Below are positions 35,364 through 43,942 of a DNA stretch of 64,000 nt, in pieces (position 1 is the first letter of the stretch; each line of letters begins with the position of its first letter). The DNA is from Rhodococcus sp. PAMC28707 (GTDB taxonomy: Bacteria > Actinomycetota > Actinomycetes > Mycobacteriales > Mycobacteriaceae). The position numbers and the translations under genes were made by a program. Below the pieces are notes generated by a model. That model was not told the origin of the DNA. It searched no databases and saw nothing but the letters and a program-made list of their open reading frames with translations. Location of the stretch: positions 3,499,501 through 3,563,500 of the forward strand of contig NZ_CP039253.1 in assembly GCF_004795915.1 (NCBI RefSeq). The letters are read 5' to 3'.

Positions 35364-35395
35364 GAAATGCAGAACGGGTTCAGGTTCTGCATTTC
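35364..35395. promoter_or_regulatory. 12-bp stem-loop upstream of the nucleotidase gene
   Basis: Perfect inverted repeat GAAATGCAGAAC / GTTCTGCATTTC around the 8-base loop GGGTTCAG, located 71 bases before ATG 35467 and in the divergent gap with the secreted-protein gene. It could be an operator or a leader-RNA hairpin. Confidence 0.5.
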
Positions 35396-35466
35396 GGCGG
35401 TGATGTTCCCGCCATTCCTCCCCTCCCGATGTACCTCGTTCGGTGCGTCGACGAAAGGTGTCTGCC

Positions 35467-35931
35467 ATGGCCAAGAAAATTCTCTACATAGATCTCGATA
35501 ACACGCTGGTGAACTTCCAGTCCGGCATCGACCAGACCGACCCAGCTGACCTCGTCGAATACGAGGGCGACCTCGACGAGATACCACACATCTTCTCGAA
35601 GATGGATCCCATCGAGGGTGCGCTCGACGCATACCGCACGCTCGCAGCAGTTTTCGACACCTACATCCTGTCCACGGCGCCGTGGAAGAACGCGAGCGCA
35701 TGGCACGACAAGGTGCTGTGGGTCCAGAAGCACCTTGGACTCGAGGACGGATCGGTCGCGTACAAGCGTCTCATTCTCTCGCACCACAAGAACCTGAACC
35801 GCGGGGACTTTCTGGTCGACGACCGAGATAAGAATGGCGCCAGCGCATTCGAAGGTGAATGGCTTCAGTACGGGGAGGAACCGTACAAGACCTGGGATGA
35901 GGTGACGGCCTACTTGCTCGACCGTGCCTGA
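35467..35931 (+). CDS. 5'(3')-deoxyribonucleotidase-like HAD phosphatase
   Basis: 154 residues from ATG 35467. HAD motif I is LYIDLDNTLVN (two catalytic Asp), followed by the 5'-nucleotidase type C pattern MDPIEGALDAYRTLAAVF, motif II Ser/Thr in YILSTAPWKN and late Asp pair DFLVDDRDKNGA. Family members remove phosphate from deoxynucleoside monophosphates. The frame extends eight codons upstream but AAAGGTG is placed for this ATG. Confidence 0.8.
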   Translation: MAKKILYIDLDNTLVNFQSGIDQTDPADLVEYEGDLDEIPHIFSKMDPIEGALDAYRTLAAVFDTYILSTAPWKNASAWHDKVLWVQKHLGLEDGSVAYKRLILSHHKNLNRGDFLVDDRDKNGASAFEGEWLQYGEEPYKTWDEVTAYLLDRA

Positions 35932-36034
35932 CCTGGGCGGACGTTGCGAGCTCCGATTCTTGTCGGTACCACTCGGTATCGTTTTCGACATCACTTCATC
36001 GCGTCGCTTCGACGCATTTCTTCAGGAGGCTCAT

Positions 36035-36679
36035 GTGACCAATCCACAGCTCTCTCTCGTCGTTGCTCTGCTGGACCGTTCGGGCTCGATGCATTCCATT
36101 GCCGACGACACCCGCGGCGGGTTCGATTCATTCATCGGAAAAGAGCGCGAGCAGGACGGAAATACCGTCGTGACGCTGGCGCAATTCGATCAGCAGTACG
36201 AGCTGGTCTACAGTTCGCAGCCGATCCGAACAGTGCCGCCGCTGGTACTGCGGCCCCGCGGCTCCACCGCGCTGTACGACGCCATCGGCCGGCTCATCAC
36301 CGACGTCGGCGCCGAACTCGCTGCAGTGTCCGAGGACGAGCGCCCCTGCTCGGTCACCGTTGTGGTGATGACGGACGGTCACGAGAACGCGAGCAAGGAG
36401 TGGACCAATACCGCTGTGCGCGAGCTGATCGCGCAGCAGGAGAAGGACTACCAGTGGGACTTCGTGTTCCTCGGGTCCAACATCGATGCCGTCGATGTCG
36501 GCACCGATCTGGGCTTTGCACGGGACAAGTCGATGACCTACGTGTCGACGACTGTCGGAGTCACTGCGGCCTTCGATTCGGTGGCGAGCTATCAGGACCG
36601 TAAGCGGGCTCAGATACTCGGGGCCCCACCGGTTGCGGGCTTCTCCGAGGCCGATCGTCGCCGGGCGCGTGGGGAATGA
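36035..36679 (+). CDS. vWA-domain protein
   Basis: 214 residues from GTG 36035, ten bases after AGGAGG. A single von Willebrand A domain with an intact MIDAS: DRSGSM (Asp14, Ser16, Ser18), a later Thr in RGSTALYDAIG and Asp in MTDGHEN. It has no membrane segment and probably binds a metal-dependent partner. The last codon overlaps the next small gene as ATGA. Confidence 0.8.
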   Translation: MTNPQLSLVVALLDRSGSMHSIADDTRGGFDSFIGKEREQDGNTVVTLAQFDQQYELVYSSQPIRTVPPLVLRPRGSTALYDAIGRLITDVGAELAAVSEDERPCSVTVVVMTDGHENASKEWTNTAVRELIAQQEKDYQWDFVFLGSNIDAVDVGTDLGFARDKSMTYVSTTVGVTAAFDSVASYQDRKRAQILGAPPVAGFSEADRRRARGE

Positions 36680-36774
36680 GCAAGAAGGGCAGCAGCGGTG
36701 CGGCGGAGGGGATCGTCGAGATGGTCTTCTTCCTCTGCATGGTTGCGGCGGTAGTGGGCTGGGTGTTCAGCTAG
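36676..36774 (+). CDS. Single-pass membrane micropeptide (32 aa)
   Basis: Begins with ATG overlapping the vWA stop (ATGA), which supports coupled translation. The peptide is MSKKGSSGAAEGIVEM, then a hydrophobic helix (VFFLCMVAAVVGWVFS) to the end. Basic start plus one helix suggests an inner-membrane micropeptide acting with the vWA protein. Too short for routine gene finders. Confidence 0.55.
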   Translation: MSKKGSSGAAEGIVEMVFFLCMVAAVVGWVFS

Positions 36775-36779
36775 AGGTA

Positions 36780-37745
36780 CTAGCGTCGTGCATCTTTTTC
36801 ATCGTGAGTGAACTGCTTCCGATACGCCGTCGGCGTCACCGCGAACGCTGCTACGAAATTCTGACGGAACGTGACGGCACTCCCGAAGCCACAGGCAGCC
36901 GATATCTCGTCGATACTCCAGGTCGTCGTTTCGAGAAGAGTGCGTGATTCGGCGAGTCGCTGCTCGAGAACCCACCGCGCCGGCGTGACCCCGGTAGCGA
37001 GTTGGAATTGACGAACGAAACTCCTTCGGCTCATTCGAGCCCGTTCGGCGAGCCGCTCGATCGGCAACGGTTCGTTCAGTCGGCCGAGCGACCATTCGAG
37101 AACGTTGGCGATGGCCGTGTCCTCGGCGGCACGGGTGAGAGGGCGCTCGATGTACTGCGCCTGACCGCCTTCTCGATGCGGGGCGACGACGAGGCTACGC
37201 GCGACTCGTGTCGCGGCCCCCGACCCCAGATGCTTGCGCACGATGTGCAGACAGGCATCGATCGACGACGCCGTGCCTGCGGAGGTCATGACATCGCCGT
37301 GATCGATGTAGAGCACCGACTCGTCGAGTTCCAATTGCGAATTCCGCTCGCGTAGCTCAGACATCTTCATCCAGTGCGTGACGGCTGAGCGGCCTTCGAG
37401 TAGTCCGGTGTCCGCGACGGCGAACGAACCGAGGCACAAGCCGGCGATCTCTGCTCCGCGCTGGTGCGCGCCGCGCAGCTGGGCCCGCAGAGCATCTCCG
37501 ATAGGCGGGAGCGTGACGGGCCACGATGGGACGATGACGATATCGGCCCAGTCGACGCTGCTCGGGCCCGAGAGGTCGCCGAGTGCATAGCCCTCAGCGG
37601 TCCGGATCGATCCGCCCCGATCGGACCACAGCTGTGTTTCCCAATCGAATGCGAGGCCGAGCCGCGCGACCTCGCCGAAGACCATCAGCGGTGCGGCGAG
37701 GTGAAACATCGTGATGTCGTCGAACGCGTACAGCGCGATTTTCAT
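36780..37745 (-). CDS. GlxA-type AraC transcriptional regulator
   Basis: 321 residues from ATG 37745 with GGAGG six bases upstream. N-terminal DJ-1/PfpI-like (class I glutamine amidotransferase-like) domain including AEIAGLCLGSFAVADTGLL, then a C-terminal AraC/XylS double helix-turn-helix (LAERARMSRRSFVRQFQLAT and DEISAACGFGSAVTFRQNF). This is the GlxA layout, in which the DJ-1-like part senses a signal and the AraC part binds DNA. Divergent from the isochorismatase, its likely target. Confidence 0.85.
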   Translation of the reverse strand: MKIALYAFDDITMFHLAAPLMVFGEVARLGLAFDWETQLWSDRGGSIRTAEGYALGDLSGPSSVDWADIVIVPSWPVTLPPIGDALRAQLRGAHQRGAEIAGLCLGSFAVADTGLLEGRSAVTHWMKMSELRERNSQLELDESVLYIDHGDVMTSAGTASSIDACLHIVRKHLGSGAATRVARSLVVAPHREGGQAQYIERPLTRAAEDTAIANVLEWSLGRLNEPLPIERLAERARMSRRSFVRQFQLATGVTPARWVLEQRLAESRTLLETTTWSIDEISAACGFGSAVTFRQNFVAAFAVTPTAYRKQFTHDEKDARR

Positions 37746-37868
37746 GCTGGGCCTCCAGAAAGTTTGGCGCAAATCCATCGAAAGTATGCATCTGTGCCAC
37801 TAGCGCGTGCAACTTCGCTGCCGAAAGATAGGAACCGAACCGAGACAACTACTTCAGGAGTGAACGCC

Positions 37869-38501
37869 ATGACCGGACCACGCAGAGCCCTTGTCGTCGT
37901 CGACGTCCAGCAGGAATACTTCGACGGCGTCCTGCAGATCCAGTACCCGCCCAGGGCGGAGTCGCTGGCCAACATCGTCAGTGCCCTCGAAGTGGCTGCT
38001 GCCCATGACCTTCCGGTCGCGATCGTGCAGCATGAGATGCCGGCCGGAGCGCCTGCGTTCGTGAAGGGGACCCCGACGTACGAACTGCATCCGGACATCG
38101 AGGCGCAGATTCAGCCGTCGTTCAAGCGTGTCGAGAAGAAGTTCAGCAGTGTCTTCGCGGGTACCGGCGTCGCTGAATGGTTGACGGCCGAGGGCGTCGA
38201 TACCGTCACGATCGTTGGCTACATGACGAACAACTGCGACCTGGCATCCGCAGCAGACGCCGAGGTACTCGACGTGACGACCGAGATTCTCTCCGACGCC
38301 ACCGGTGCGATCAATCTATCGAACGAGGCCGGTACCGTCTCGGCTGAACAGCTGCACAAGGCACTGATGGTGCTCTACCACTCGAACTTCGCCGCGGTCG
38401 CTACGACGTCGGACTGGACGGACGCCGTGAAATCCGGAAATGCTTTGTCTGCAAGCAATCTCGTGGTGTCGGCAGCGCAGGGTAACGAGGCGGTTCGCTA
38501 G
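37869..38501 (+). CDS. Isochorismatase-family cysteine hydrolase
   Basis: 210 residues from ATG 37869 (AGGAG upstream). Catalytic triad candidates are Asp12 (VVVDVQQEYFD), Lys90/91 (RVEKKFSS) and Cys123 (GYMTNNCDLASAADA). The family hydrolyses amides or vinyl ethers (nicotinamidase, isochorismatase, N-carbamoyl compounds); substrate is not predictable. The longer frame from 37464 overlaps the divergent regulator and is rejected. Confidence 0.82.
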   Translation: MTGPRRALVVVDVQQEYFDGVLQIQYPPRAESLANIVSALEVAAAHDLPVAIVQHEMPAGAPAFVKGTPTYELHPDIEAQIQPSFKRVEKKFSSVFAGTGVAEWLTAEGVDTVTIVGYMTNNCDLASAADAEVLDVTTEILSDATGAINLSNEAGTVSAEQLHKALMVLYHSNFAAVATTSDWTDAVKSGNALSASNLVVSAAQGNEAVR

Positions 38502-38509
38502 TTTGCGGA

Positions 38510-39349
38510 CTATTTCAACTGTCGTACGGCGTCGGCGGTAGGTAACTCGACTGGATACAACTGGTGACTACCCTTGATGCCTTTGAGTTCGACTGTCCGC
38601 GGTGCGCCGAGTGTGATGTCCTCTGCCGCGCTGATTGCGTCTCGCACTGATTTGCTGACGAGGATTTCGCCGCCATCCGCGTGTCCTGCAACCCGCGCCG
38701 CCATAGCGACGTTCAGCCCGAAGAGGTCGTCACCTCGGCGCACCGAACTACCCACGTGGACGCCCATGCGCACCCGAATTTGGTTCCATCGATCGGGTTT
38801 CTCGCGCAAGGCCTGCTGAACCTCGAGCCCGCACCGCACAGCTTCAGCTGGGTCGGAGAAGGCGATCATGAAACCGTCACCCTGATTTTTCACGACGTGG
38901 CCGCCGTGGTTCTCAGCCTGCTTGGTGATGAGCCTGTTGTGTCGTTCGAGCAGCTTCAACCACCCGCGGTCGCCCAACTCTTCGTTGCGTGCAGTGGATC
39001 CTTCGATGTCGGAGAAGACGACCACGATGTCGCCGTCGGCAATCATTCGCGCCAGATCCGGGCGTTCGACTCTGGCCCACCCCGCAAGGTCTTCGACGGA
39101 GTTGCGCACAGTCGCGCCGAACCCTTTCTGGAACAGGGAATCCGCAGTATCGAATGCCGTCTTGATAGCAAGCGGGGCGAGCCCACGTCGTCGACGGCGA
39201 GGTGAGTTGCTCTGGGCGCGCTCGAGCGCGCTCCGTGTGTCACGAAGCTTTTTCTGGGACACGACGAGGAGAACGCCGAGCGCCACGATCGCGGCGAGTT
39301 CGACTCCGGCTGCAAGTATCCACAAGGTCACACGGTCATCTTGGTCCAT
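38510..39349 (-). CDS. Class III adenylate/guanylate cyclase, membrane-anchored
   Basis: 279 residues. One N-terminal membrane helix (~9-30), a basic linker RRRRRGLAPL, then a class III cyclase domain from ~107. Metal-binding Asp114 (VVFSDIEGST), Lys154 and Asp158 in HVVKNQGDGFM, and the RMGVHVGSSVRRGDDLFGLN segment with conserved Asp and Asn for metal and substrate. The Lys and the Asp-Gly-Phe pattern favour ATP over GTP. Intact counterpart of the truncated copy at 19128-19492. ATG 39349; GTG 39331 is an alternative. Confidence 0.88.
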   Translation of the reverse strand: MDQDDRVTLWILAAGVELAAIVALGVLLVVSQKKLRDTRSALERAQSNSPRRRRRGLAPLAIKTAFDTADSLFQKGFGATVRNSVEDLAGWARVERPDLARMIADGDIVVVFSDIEGSTARNEELGDRGWLKLLERHNRLITKQAENHGGHVVKNQGDGFMIAFSDPAEAVRCGLEVQQALREKPDRWNQIRVRMGVHVGSSVRRGDDLFGLNVAMAARVAGHADGGEILVSKSVRDAISAAEDITLGAPRTVELKGIKGSHQLYPVELPTADAVRQLK

Positions 39350-39484
39350 CTGTCGACAACGTGGTGTTTCCCCTACCGACCGAGAACGGTCGTGCGCGCG
39401 AGGGCTGGCGTGGGGGAAGCGTGCCGCGCCTCGCTGTCTTCACCCGGATCGTGCTGAGGCCGTGGGTGGGCTTACCAGCGGCGG

Positions 39485-40675
39485 TCAGAGGTGACTTGTC
39501 GTGCGCCGGCCGATTGCGTTGCTCAGGGCATCCAATTCGGCGAGCACGTCGGTAGCGGCCCAGATCTGGTTGCGTTTGCTCGTGGAGATCAGTTCGAGGA
39601 CGCCCGCATCGGTAAGCCGTCCGAGCGCGCGATAGGTGCTGGCGTCGGTAGTGCCAGTGATCTGTTGCGCCATGTCCGCGTTCAGGATTGGCGTGTCGAG
39701 TAGACGGAAGATTATGGCTTCGTCCGCGGAATTCACGCGTGGCGCGGCTAGCTGCTTCCAGCGGGCAGGGAGTTCGGAAAGTGCCCTCGCGGACTCTTCT
39801 GCAGCTTCGCTGGCGTGAACAGCGGCGGATGCGAGGTACTCGACGAATTCGTCGGCTCGACCTGCGCGGTATTCGGTGAGTCGATCGAAGTAGCGACTGG
39901 TGTCGGCGAGCATCACCGAAGCGAGCGGAACCGTGATCCGCCGTGTGAGTCCACGACGCCGCAAGACAGCGCTGATCAGTGCACGGCCGATGCGGCCGTT
40001 GCCATCTGTGAAGGGGTGGATGGATTCGAACTGCGCGTGAGCGATTGCGGCTTGCGCAATGATCGGCACGTCGGTTCGGTTCACGAAAACCATCAGGTCA
40101 TCCATCAGGGCGGGAACTTGTTCGGGTGGTGGAGGGACAAACAGCGCGTTGATGGGGGTGTAGTCGCTGCCGCCGATCCAGTTCTGAACGTCTCGAAGGT
40201 GGCCGCTGTCGCGCGCCGCGTAGAAATCTGGGGCCATCAGTAAGCGGTGTGCATCGAGGAGCGTTGCGAGCGTCATCGGACCACGGCCGGTTGCATCGAC
40301 CATCGCAATCAGCGCCTTTACGGCGGCCAGCTGGGACAGAGCATCGGTACTGGCTTTACCTCCGACCGATGCGCGACCGAACGCACGCCAACCGGCGTCG
40401 ACGCGTTCGATCTTCGACGAAGCTACAGACTCGCTCCGAAGCAAGAAGTCGGCGAGGGGCGCAAGATGGTCGCCGAATCCGGCTTCGAGTCGAGCGACTG
40501 CGATGACGGCGGCCTCTTGGGATTGAGCGATGCTGCCGGAAGACGAATAATTGAGATCGCCGATGGGTGGCGGGATCGACACCTCGATGCTTTCGAGCAT
40601 GCGGTCGGCCTTCGAGCCCTGCCGTTGCTGCGGATTCCATGCCTGCGTCTCGTAGCGGTGTGTGGGCCAGGTCAA
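39485..40675 (-). CDS. Fic-domain protein (probable AMP-transferase)
   Basis: 396 residues from TTG 40675, six bases after AGGAG. Fic motif HPFTDGNGRIGR at 220-231 is complete, including the catalytic His and the anion-binding residues, so AMP transfer from ATP to a target hydroxyl is expected. Residues 86-91 (SSKIER) resemble the inhibitory [S/T]xxxE[G/N] helix but with Arg in place of the last position. A winged-helix-like C-terminus (ADMAQQITGTTDASTYRALG) may bind DNA. Fic proteins are a frequent toxin class. Divergent from the ATPase gene; a palindrome overlaps its promoter. Confidence 0.85.
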   Translation of the reverse strand: MTWPTHRYETQAWNPQQRQGSKADRMLESIEVSIPPPIGDLNYSSSGSIAQSQEAAVIAVARLEAGFGDHLAPLADFLLRSESVASSKIERVDAGWRAFGRASVGGKASTDALSQLAAVKALIAMVDATGRGPMTLATLLDAHRLLMAPDFYAARDSGHLRDVQNWIGGSDYTPINALFVPPPPEQVPALMDDLMVFVNRTDVPIIAQAAIAHAQFESIHPFTDGNGRIGRALISAVLRRRGLTRRITVPLASVMLADTSRYFDRLTEYRAGRADEFVEYLASAAVHASEAAEESARALSELPARWKQLAAPRVNSADEAIIFRLLDTPILNADMAQQITGTTDASTYRALGRLTDAGVLELISTSKRNQIWAATDVLAELDALSNAIGRRTTSHL

Positions 40676-40719
40676 GGCGGCTCCTCGTCCGAACGTCGAA
40701 TAGCGGCTTCGTTAGTATA

Positions 40720-40738
40720 CTTTGACCCAGTCAAAGTT
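40720..40738. promoter_or_regulatory. Palindrome over the fic promoter
   Basis: ACTTTGAC-cca-GTCAAAGT is a perfect inverted repeat that abuts the reverse-strand box TATACT (40715-40720), about 40 bases before the fic start. A self-regulating DNA-binding Fic C-terminus would explain it. Confidence 0.55.
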
Positions 40739-40937
40739 AGTCAAGAGTGCGGATAGTGCAGGGCGACCACGCTGCCGACAAGCGTTCTTCGCGCACTCGG
40801 GCGCCCGTCAGCAGGTGGCGACAGTGATCGAATCCGTCATCGCCCGAGATCATCCGTGGACACTGTGCGAACTGTCGGTGCGATATGGAACTGTGTGGTC
40901 TGGTTGGGGAGACCGTTCGAAACGACAGGGGAGTGCC

Positions 40938-43382
40938 GTGACCGGAACCGATGAGGCCGTGGACAGACCGCTCGTGGAGGTCGTATTCGACGCCATCGAC
41001 GCAGACAACGGGCTGGCCGACGACGCGAAGTACTTGGTGCTGGCGGCGCTCGAAGGAACCGACCAGCTCAGCGACCAGCTCGACGGCGTCACGCTGTTGC
41101 AGACTCGGCGCGCGGCGCAGGCAGTCATCGAGAAGCCCGTCGGAGCATTCCTGACGTCCATCGAGGTGGCCGGCTTCCGAGGCATCGGCCCGAAGTCCGA
41201 ACTGAAGCTGCATCCCGCACCTGGCATCACCATCGTCAGCGGACGCAATGGATCCGGCAAGTCCAGCTTCGCCGAGGCACTCGAGTTCGCGGTCACCGGC
41301 AAGAGCTACCGGTGGGAGAACAAGGCGAAGCTGTGGAAGGACACCTGGCGGAACCTGCACGAGTCGTCGCAGTGCCAGATCCGTGTCGGCCTGACCATCG
41401 AGGGCTCAGAACCCGCCGTCGTCGGCGTCGATTGGTCTGCGGACGCATTGCTCCCCGACAACTCGACGTGGACTCAGATCGGCAAGGCCAAACGTTCGCC
41501 CGGCACCAACGGGCTCGGGTGGAAGTCGGCGATCGAACTGCACCGCCCGATCCTGTCGTACGACGAGATCGGCGGTCTCATCGAGGACAGTCCCTCCACG
41601 TTGTACGACGCGCTTGCCAAACTGCTCGGGCTCGACGAGATCGCTGACGCCGAGAAGCGGCTCGCATCGGCGTTGAAGGACGCGAAAGTGCCGCGCGGAC
41701 AAGCGAAAGAAGCGCTGGCGCAACTCAAGCACATTGTCGGAGAATCGACGGATGACCGGGCCCAGTCGGCCGCAACCCTGTTGAAGAAGCGAGCTCCGGA
41801 CGTCGATGCGGTTCAGGCGCTCGCGACCGGCTCCGCACCGACGCAATCCTCGGCGCTGTCCGGCCTCCGAGCCATCGTCGGCCTGGCAATCCCGTTGAAG
41901 GAGCAGGTCGACACTGTCGTCGTAGCGCTCCGGGAGGCGATAGCTGGCACCGTCGACCTGGCTTCCGACGCGCTTGCCATCGTCGAACGACGTAACGCGC
42001 TGCTGATGTCCGCCCTGGAACTGCACGCCGACACCGGCACCACCGATTGCCCGGTCTGCGAAACCGGGACTCTCGACGACGCGTGGGCCGAACACGCCCG
42101 GACGCGCATGTCCGACGAAGAAGACAAGCTCACGCTCTTCAAGAAGGCTCGTCGCGACTTCGAGGACGCTCGCCGTGCAGCGACCGCACTGATCGACGAC
42201 CTGACCGACGCGACAGCGGTCGACGGCGTCGAACTCCCATCGCTGGAGTCGTACCAAGAGGCCGTCCTGAAGGTCCGGTCTGCACCTGACGAAGTCACGG
42301 AGCTCGCAGAGCACCTCAGTGCGACGTTGCCTGCCGTTGTCGAGTCCGGCGGGCTGCTGCGTCATGAGGCAGCAGCGGCTATCAAAGCTCGGGAAGACAC
42401 TTGGGCGCCCATCGCGTCACGGTTGGCGTCGTGGGTGCAGATGGAGCAAACGGCAGCGAAGACGGACGCGACCGTCACCAGTCTGGAAGCGGCCAAGAAG
42501 TGGATGACGTCGCACGCCATCGACTTACGCAACCAGCGGCTCGAACCGATTGCCGAGCAGGCGCGGGACATCTGGAGCGAACTCCGCCAGGAGAGCAACG
42601 TGGATATCGGTGCGATCAGCTTGGAGGGAACCAATACTCGGCGTAAAGCTGTTTTGAAGGGAACGGTCGACGGTGAACCGTCGGAGGCGTTGTCGGTGAT
42701 GAGCCAGGGCGAGTTGCACGCCTTGGCGTTGGCGCTGTTCATCCCTCGTGCGACGACGCCGAACAGTCCGTTCCGGTTCATCGTTCTCGACGATCCGATC
42801 CAGGCCATGGACCCGGCCAAGATCGATGGATTCATCCGGGTGCTGTCGATCCTGGCCAAGACTCGGCAAGTCGTCGTCTTCTCGCACGATGACCGATTAG
42901 CCACTGCCATAAGGCAACTCACCGTCGATGCGCGGTTGCTCGAGGTCACCCGCGAGACCGGGTCGAAGATTCACGTCAAGGAGACGCTTAATCAGGCGAA
43001 GAGGTACGTCGACGACGTGCGTGCGCTGGTGAAGGATGAGGGCGTGCCTGACGAGGTCAAGCGGCGAGTAGCGCCGGGTCTGTTCCGGCTCGCCATCGAA
43101 TCCGCAGCGCAGCAGGTGTTCTACGCCAAGGAGCACCGTGCGGGTATGGGACGGCAGGACACGGAGCAGCGCTGGGCGGCAGCGAACAAGACGACGAACA
43201 GGCTGAAGTTAGCGGTGCTCGACGATCCCGAGGGAAGCTTGGGCGGGTGGCTGAGCTATCGAGCCGAGCGAGGCCCGACGCTCAAGCTCGCCAACGCCGG
43301 CACGCACGGTGAGGTGGTGACGGTCGATGCCCTCGCCGTGAAAGATCTGGGCAGAATGGTCGACGGGATTTTGGCGTCATGA
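40938..43382 (+). CDS. SMC/RecF-like ABC ATPase with zinc-hook CPVC and HEPN-like end
   Basis: 814 residues from GTG 40938 (GGGGAG upstream). Walker A GRNGSGKS (102-109), a long helical insertion carrying CPVC (371-374) as in Rad50/RloC zinc hooks, ABC signature MSQGE (588-592) and Walker B IVLDDP (615-620), followed by H-loop VVVFSHDDR. After the ATPase the last ~130 residues (FRLAIESAAQQVFYAKEH and LKLANAGTHGEVV) look like a HEPN-type helical domain. This layout resembles the anticodon nuclease RloC and other DNA-damage or phage-responsive ATPases, though the exact family is not identified. The small HEPN-like gene overlaps its 3' end. Confidence 0.8.
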   Translation: MTGTDEAVDRPLVEVVFDAIDADNGLADDAKYLVLAALEGTDQLSDQLDGVTLLQTRRAAQAVIEKPVGAFLTSIEVAGFRGIGPKSELKLHPAPGITIVSGRNGSGKSSFAEALEFAVTGKSYRWENKAKLWKDTWRNLHESSQCQIRVGLTIEGSEPAVVGVDWSADALLPDNSTWTQIGKAKRSPGTNGLGWKSAIELHRPILSYDEIGGLIEDSPSTLYDALAKLLGLDEIADAEKRLASALKDAKVPRGQAKEALAQLKHIVGESTDDRAQSAATLLKKRAPDVDAVQALATGSAPTQSSALSGLRAIVGLAIPLKEQVDTVVVALREAIAGTVDLASDALAIVERRNALLMSALELHADTGTTDCPVCETGTLDDAWAEHARTRMSDEEDKLTLFKKARRDFEDARRAATALIDDLTDATAVDGVELPSLESYQEAVLKVRSAPDEVTELAEHLSATLPAVVESGGLLRHEAAAAIKAREDTWAPIASRLASWVQMEQTAAKTDATVTSLEAAKKWMTSHAIDLRNQRLEPIAEQARDIWSELRQESNVDIGAISLEGTNTRRKAVLKGTVDGEPSEALSVMSQGELHALALALFIPRATTPNSPFRFIVLDDPIQAMDPAKIDGFIRVLSILAKTRQVVVFSHDDRLATAIRQLTVDARLLEVTRETGSKIHVKETLNQAKRYVDDVRALVKDEGVPDEVKRRVAPGLFRLAIESAAQQVFYAKEHRAGMGRQDTEQRWAAANKTTNRLKLAVLDDPEGSLGGWLSYRAERGPTLKLANAGTHGEVVTVDALAVKDLGRMVDGILAS

Positions 43383-43735
43383 CGACCGCGATTTCACCTG
43401 CAGTCGGGCTTCGAAACGCGGAGCGTTTGCTCGACGGAACTGTCGGTGCTGCAGGCAGTTCTTCGCGCCTCGCCGCATTCCTCGCCCGGCAAGCGCTCGA
43501 AGAGCTGGTCGACGAGCGGTGCCGAGCCCTGGGTGCGGATGTGCCCGGCGCGAACATGCGCTCGAAGCTGGTGATCCTGCGGTCACTGGATACGACAGAA
43601 CGAGCCGACGCGGCTGCCGTTGCATGGAACAGACTGAGCAACGTGTGCCACCACCATGCGTACGAGTTGTCACCGACGATGGCGGAGGTGCGTGACTTGT
43701 GCAAAGTTGTTGCTGTTCTGCTGGATCCAAGCTGA
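43379..43735 (+). CDS. Small HEPN-like protein, partner of the ATPase
   Basis: 118 residues in an ATGA overlap with the ATPase. All-helical by composition. Residues 86-93 (LSNVCHHH) and the following AYELSPTMAEVRDLCKVVA parallel the ATPase C-terminus (LANAGTHG, then VDALAVKDLGRMV), suggesting a related fold. An RNase-type HEPN nuclease would need an R-x4-6-H motif; RLSNVCHHH (Arg85 to His91) fits that spacing. Function inferred only. Confidence 0.6.
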   Translation: MTTAISPAVGLRNAERLLDGTVGAAGSSSRLAAFLARQALEELVDERCRALGADVPGANMRSKLVILRSLDTTERADAAAVAWNRLSNVCHHHAYELSPTMAEVRDLCKVVAVLLDPS

Positions 43736-43942
43736 AGGTACGTCCAGTGACCAGGGCCTTCAATGGGACCGGCTGTTACTCCGGCGGGGGTGGTCACCAC
43801 GTCCATGAAGAACTGAAACTGCTCACCGGCTCGTAGTTGTGGCAGACTGCTGCCTTGGGAAAGCCATCGCCGGGGCAATTTCGTCGAACTCTGGCGAATG
43901 TGGCGGCCACACCGTGAAGTAACTCTTGGGGGAGAGAATCTG

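Noticed and set aside
41406..42365. 319-residue open frame on the minus strand
   Set aside because: Lies antisense within the ATPase gene and has no recognisable motif.
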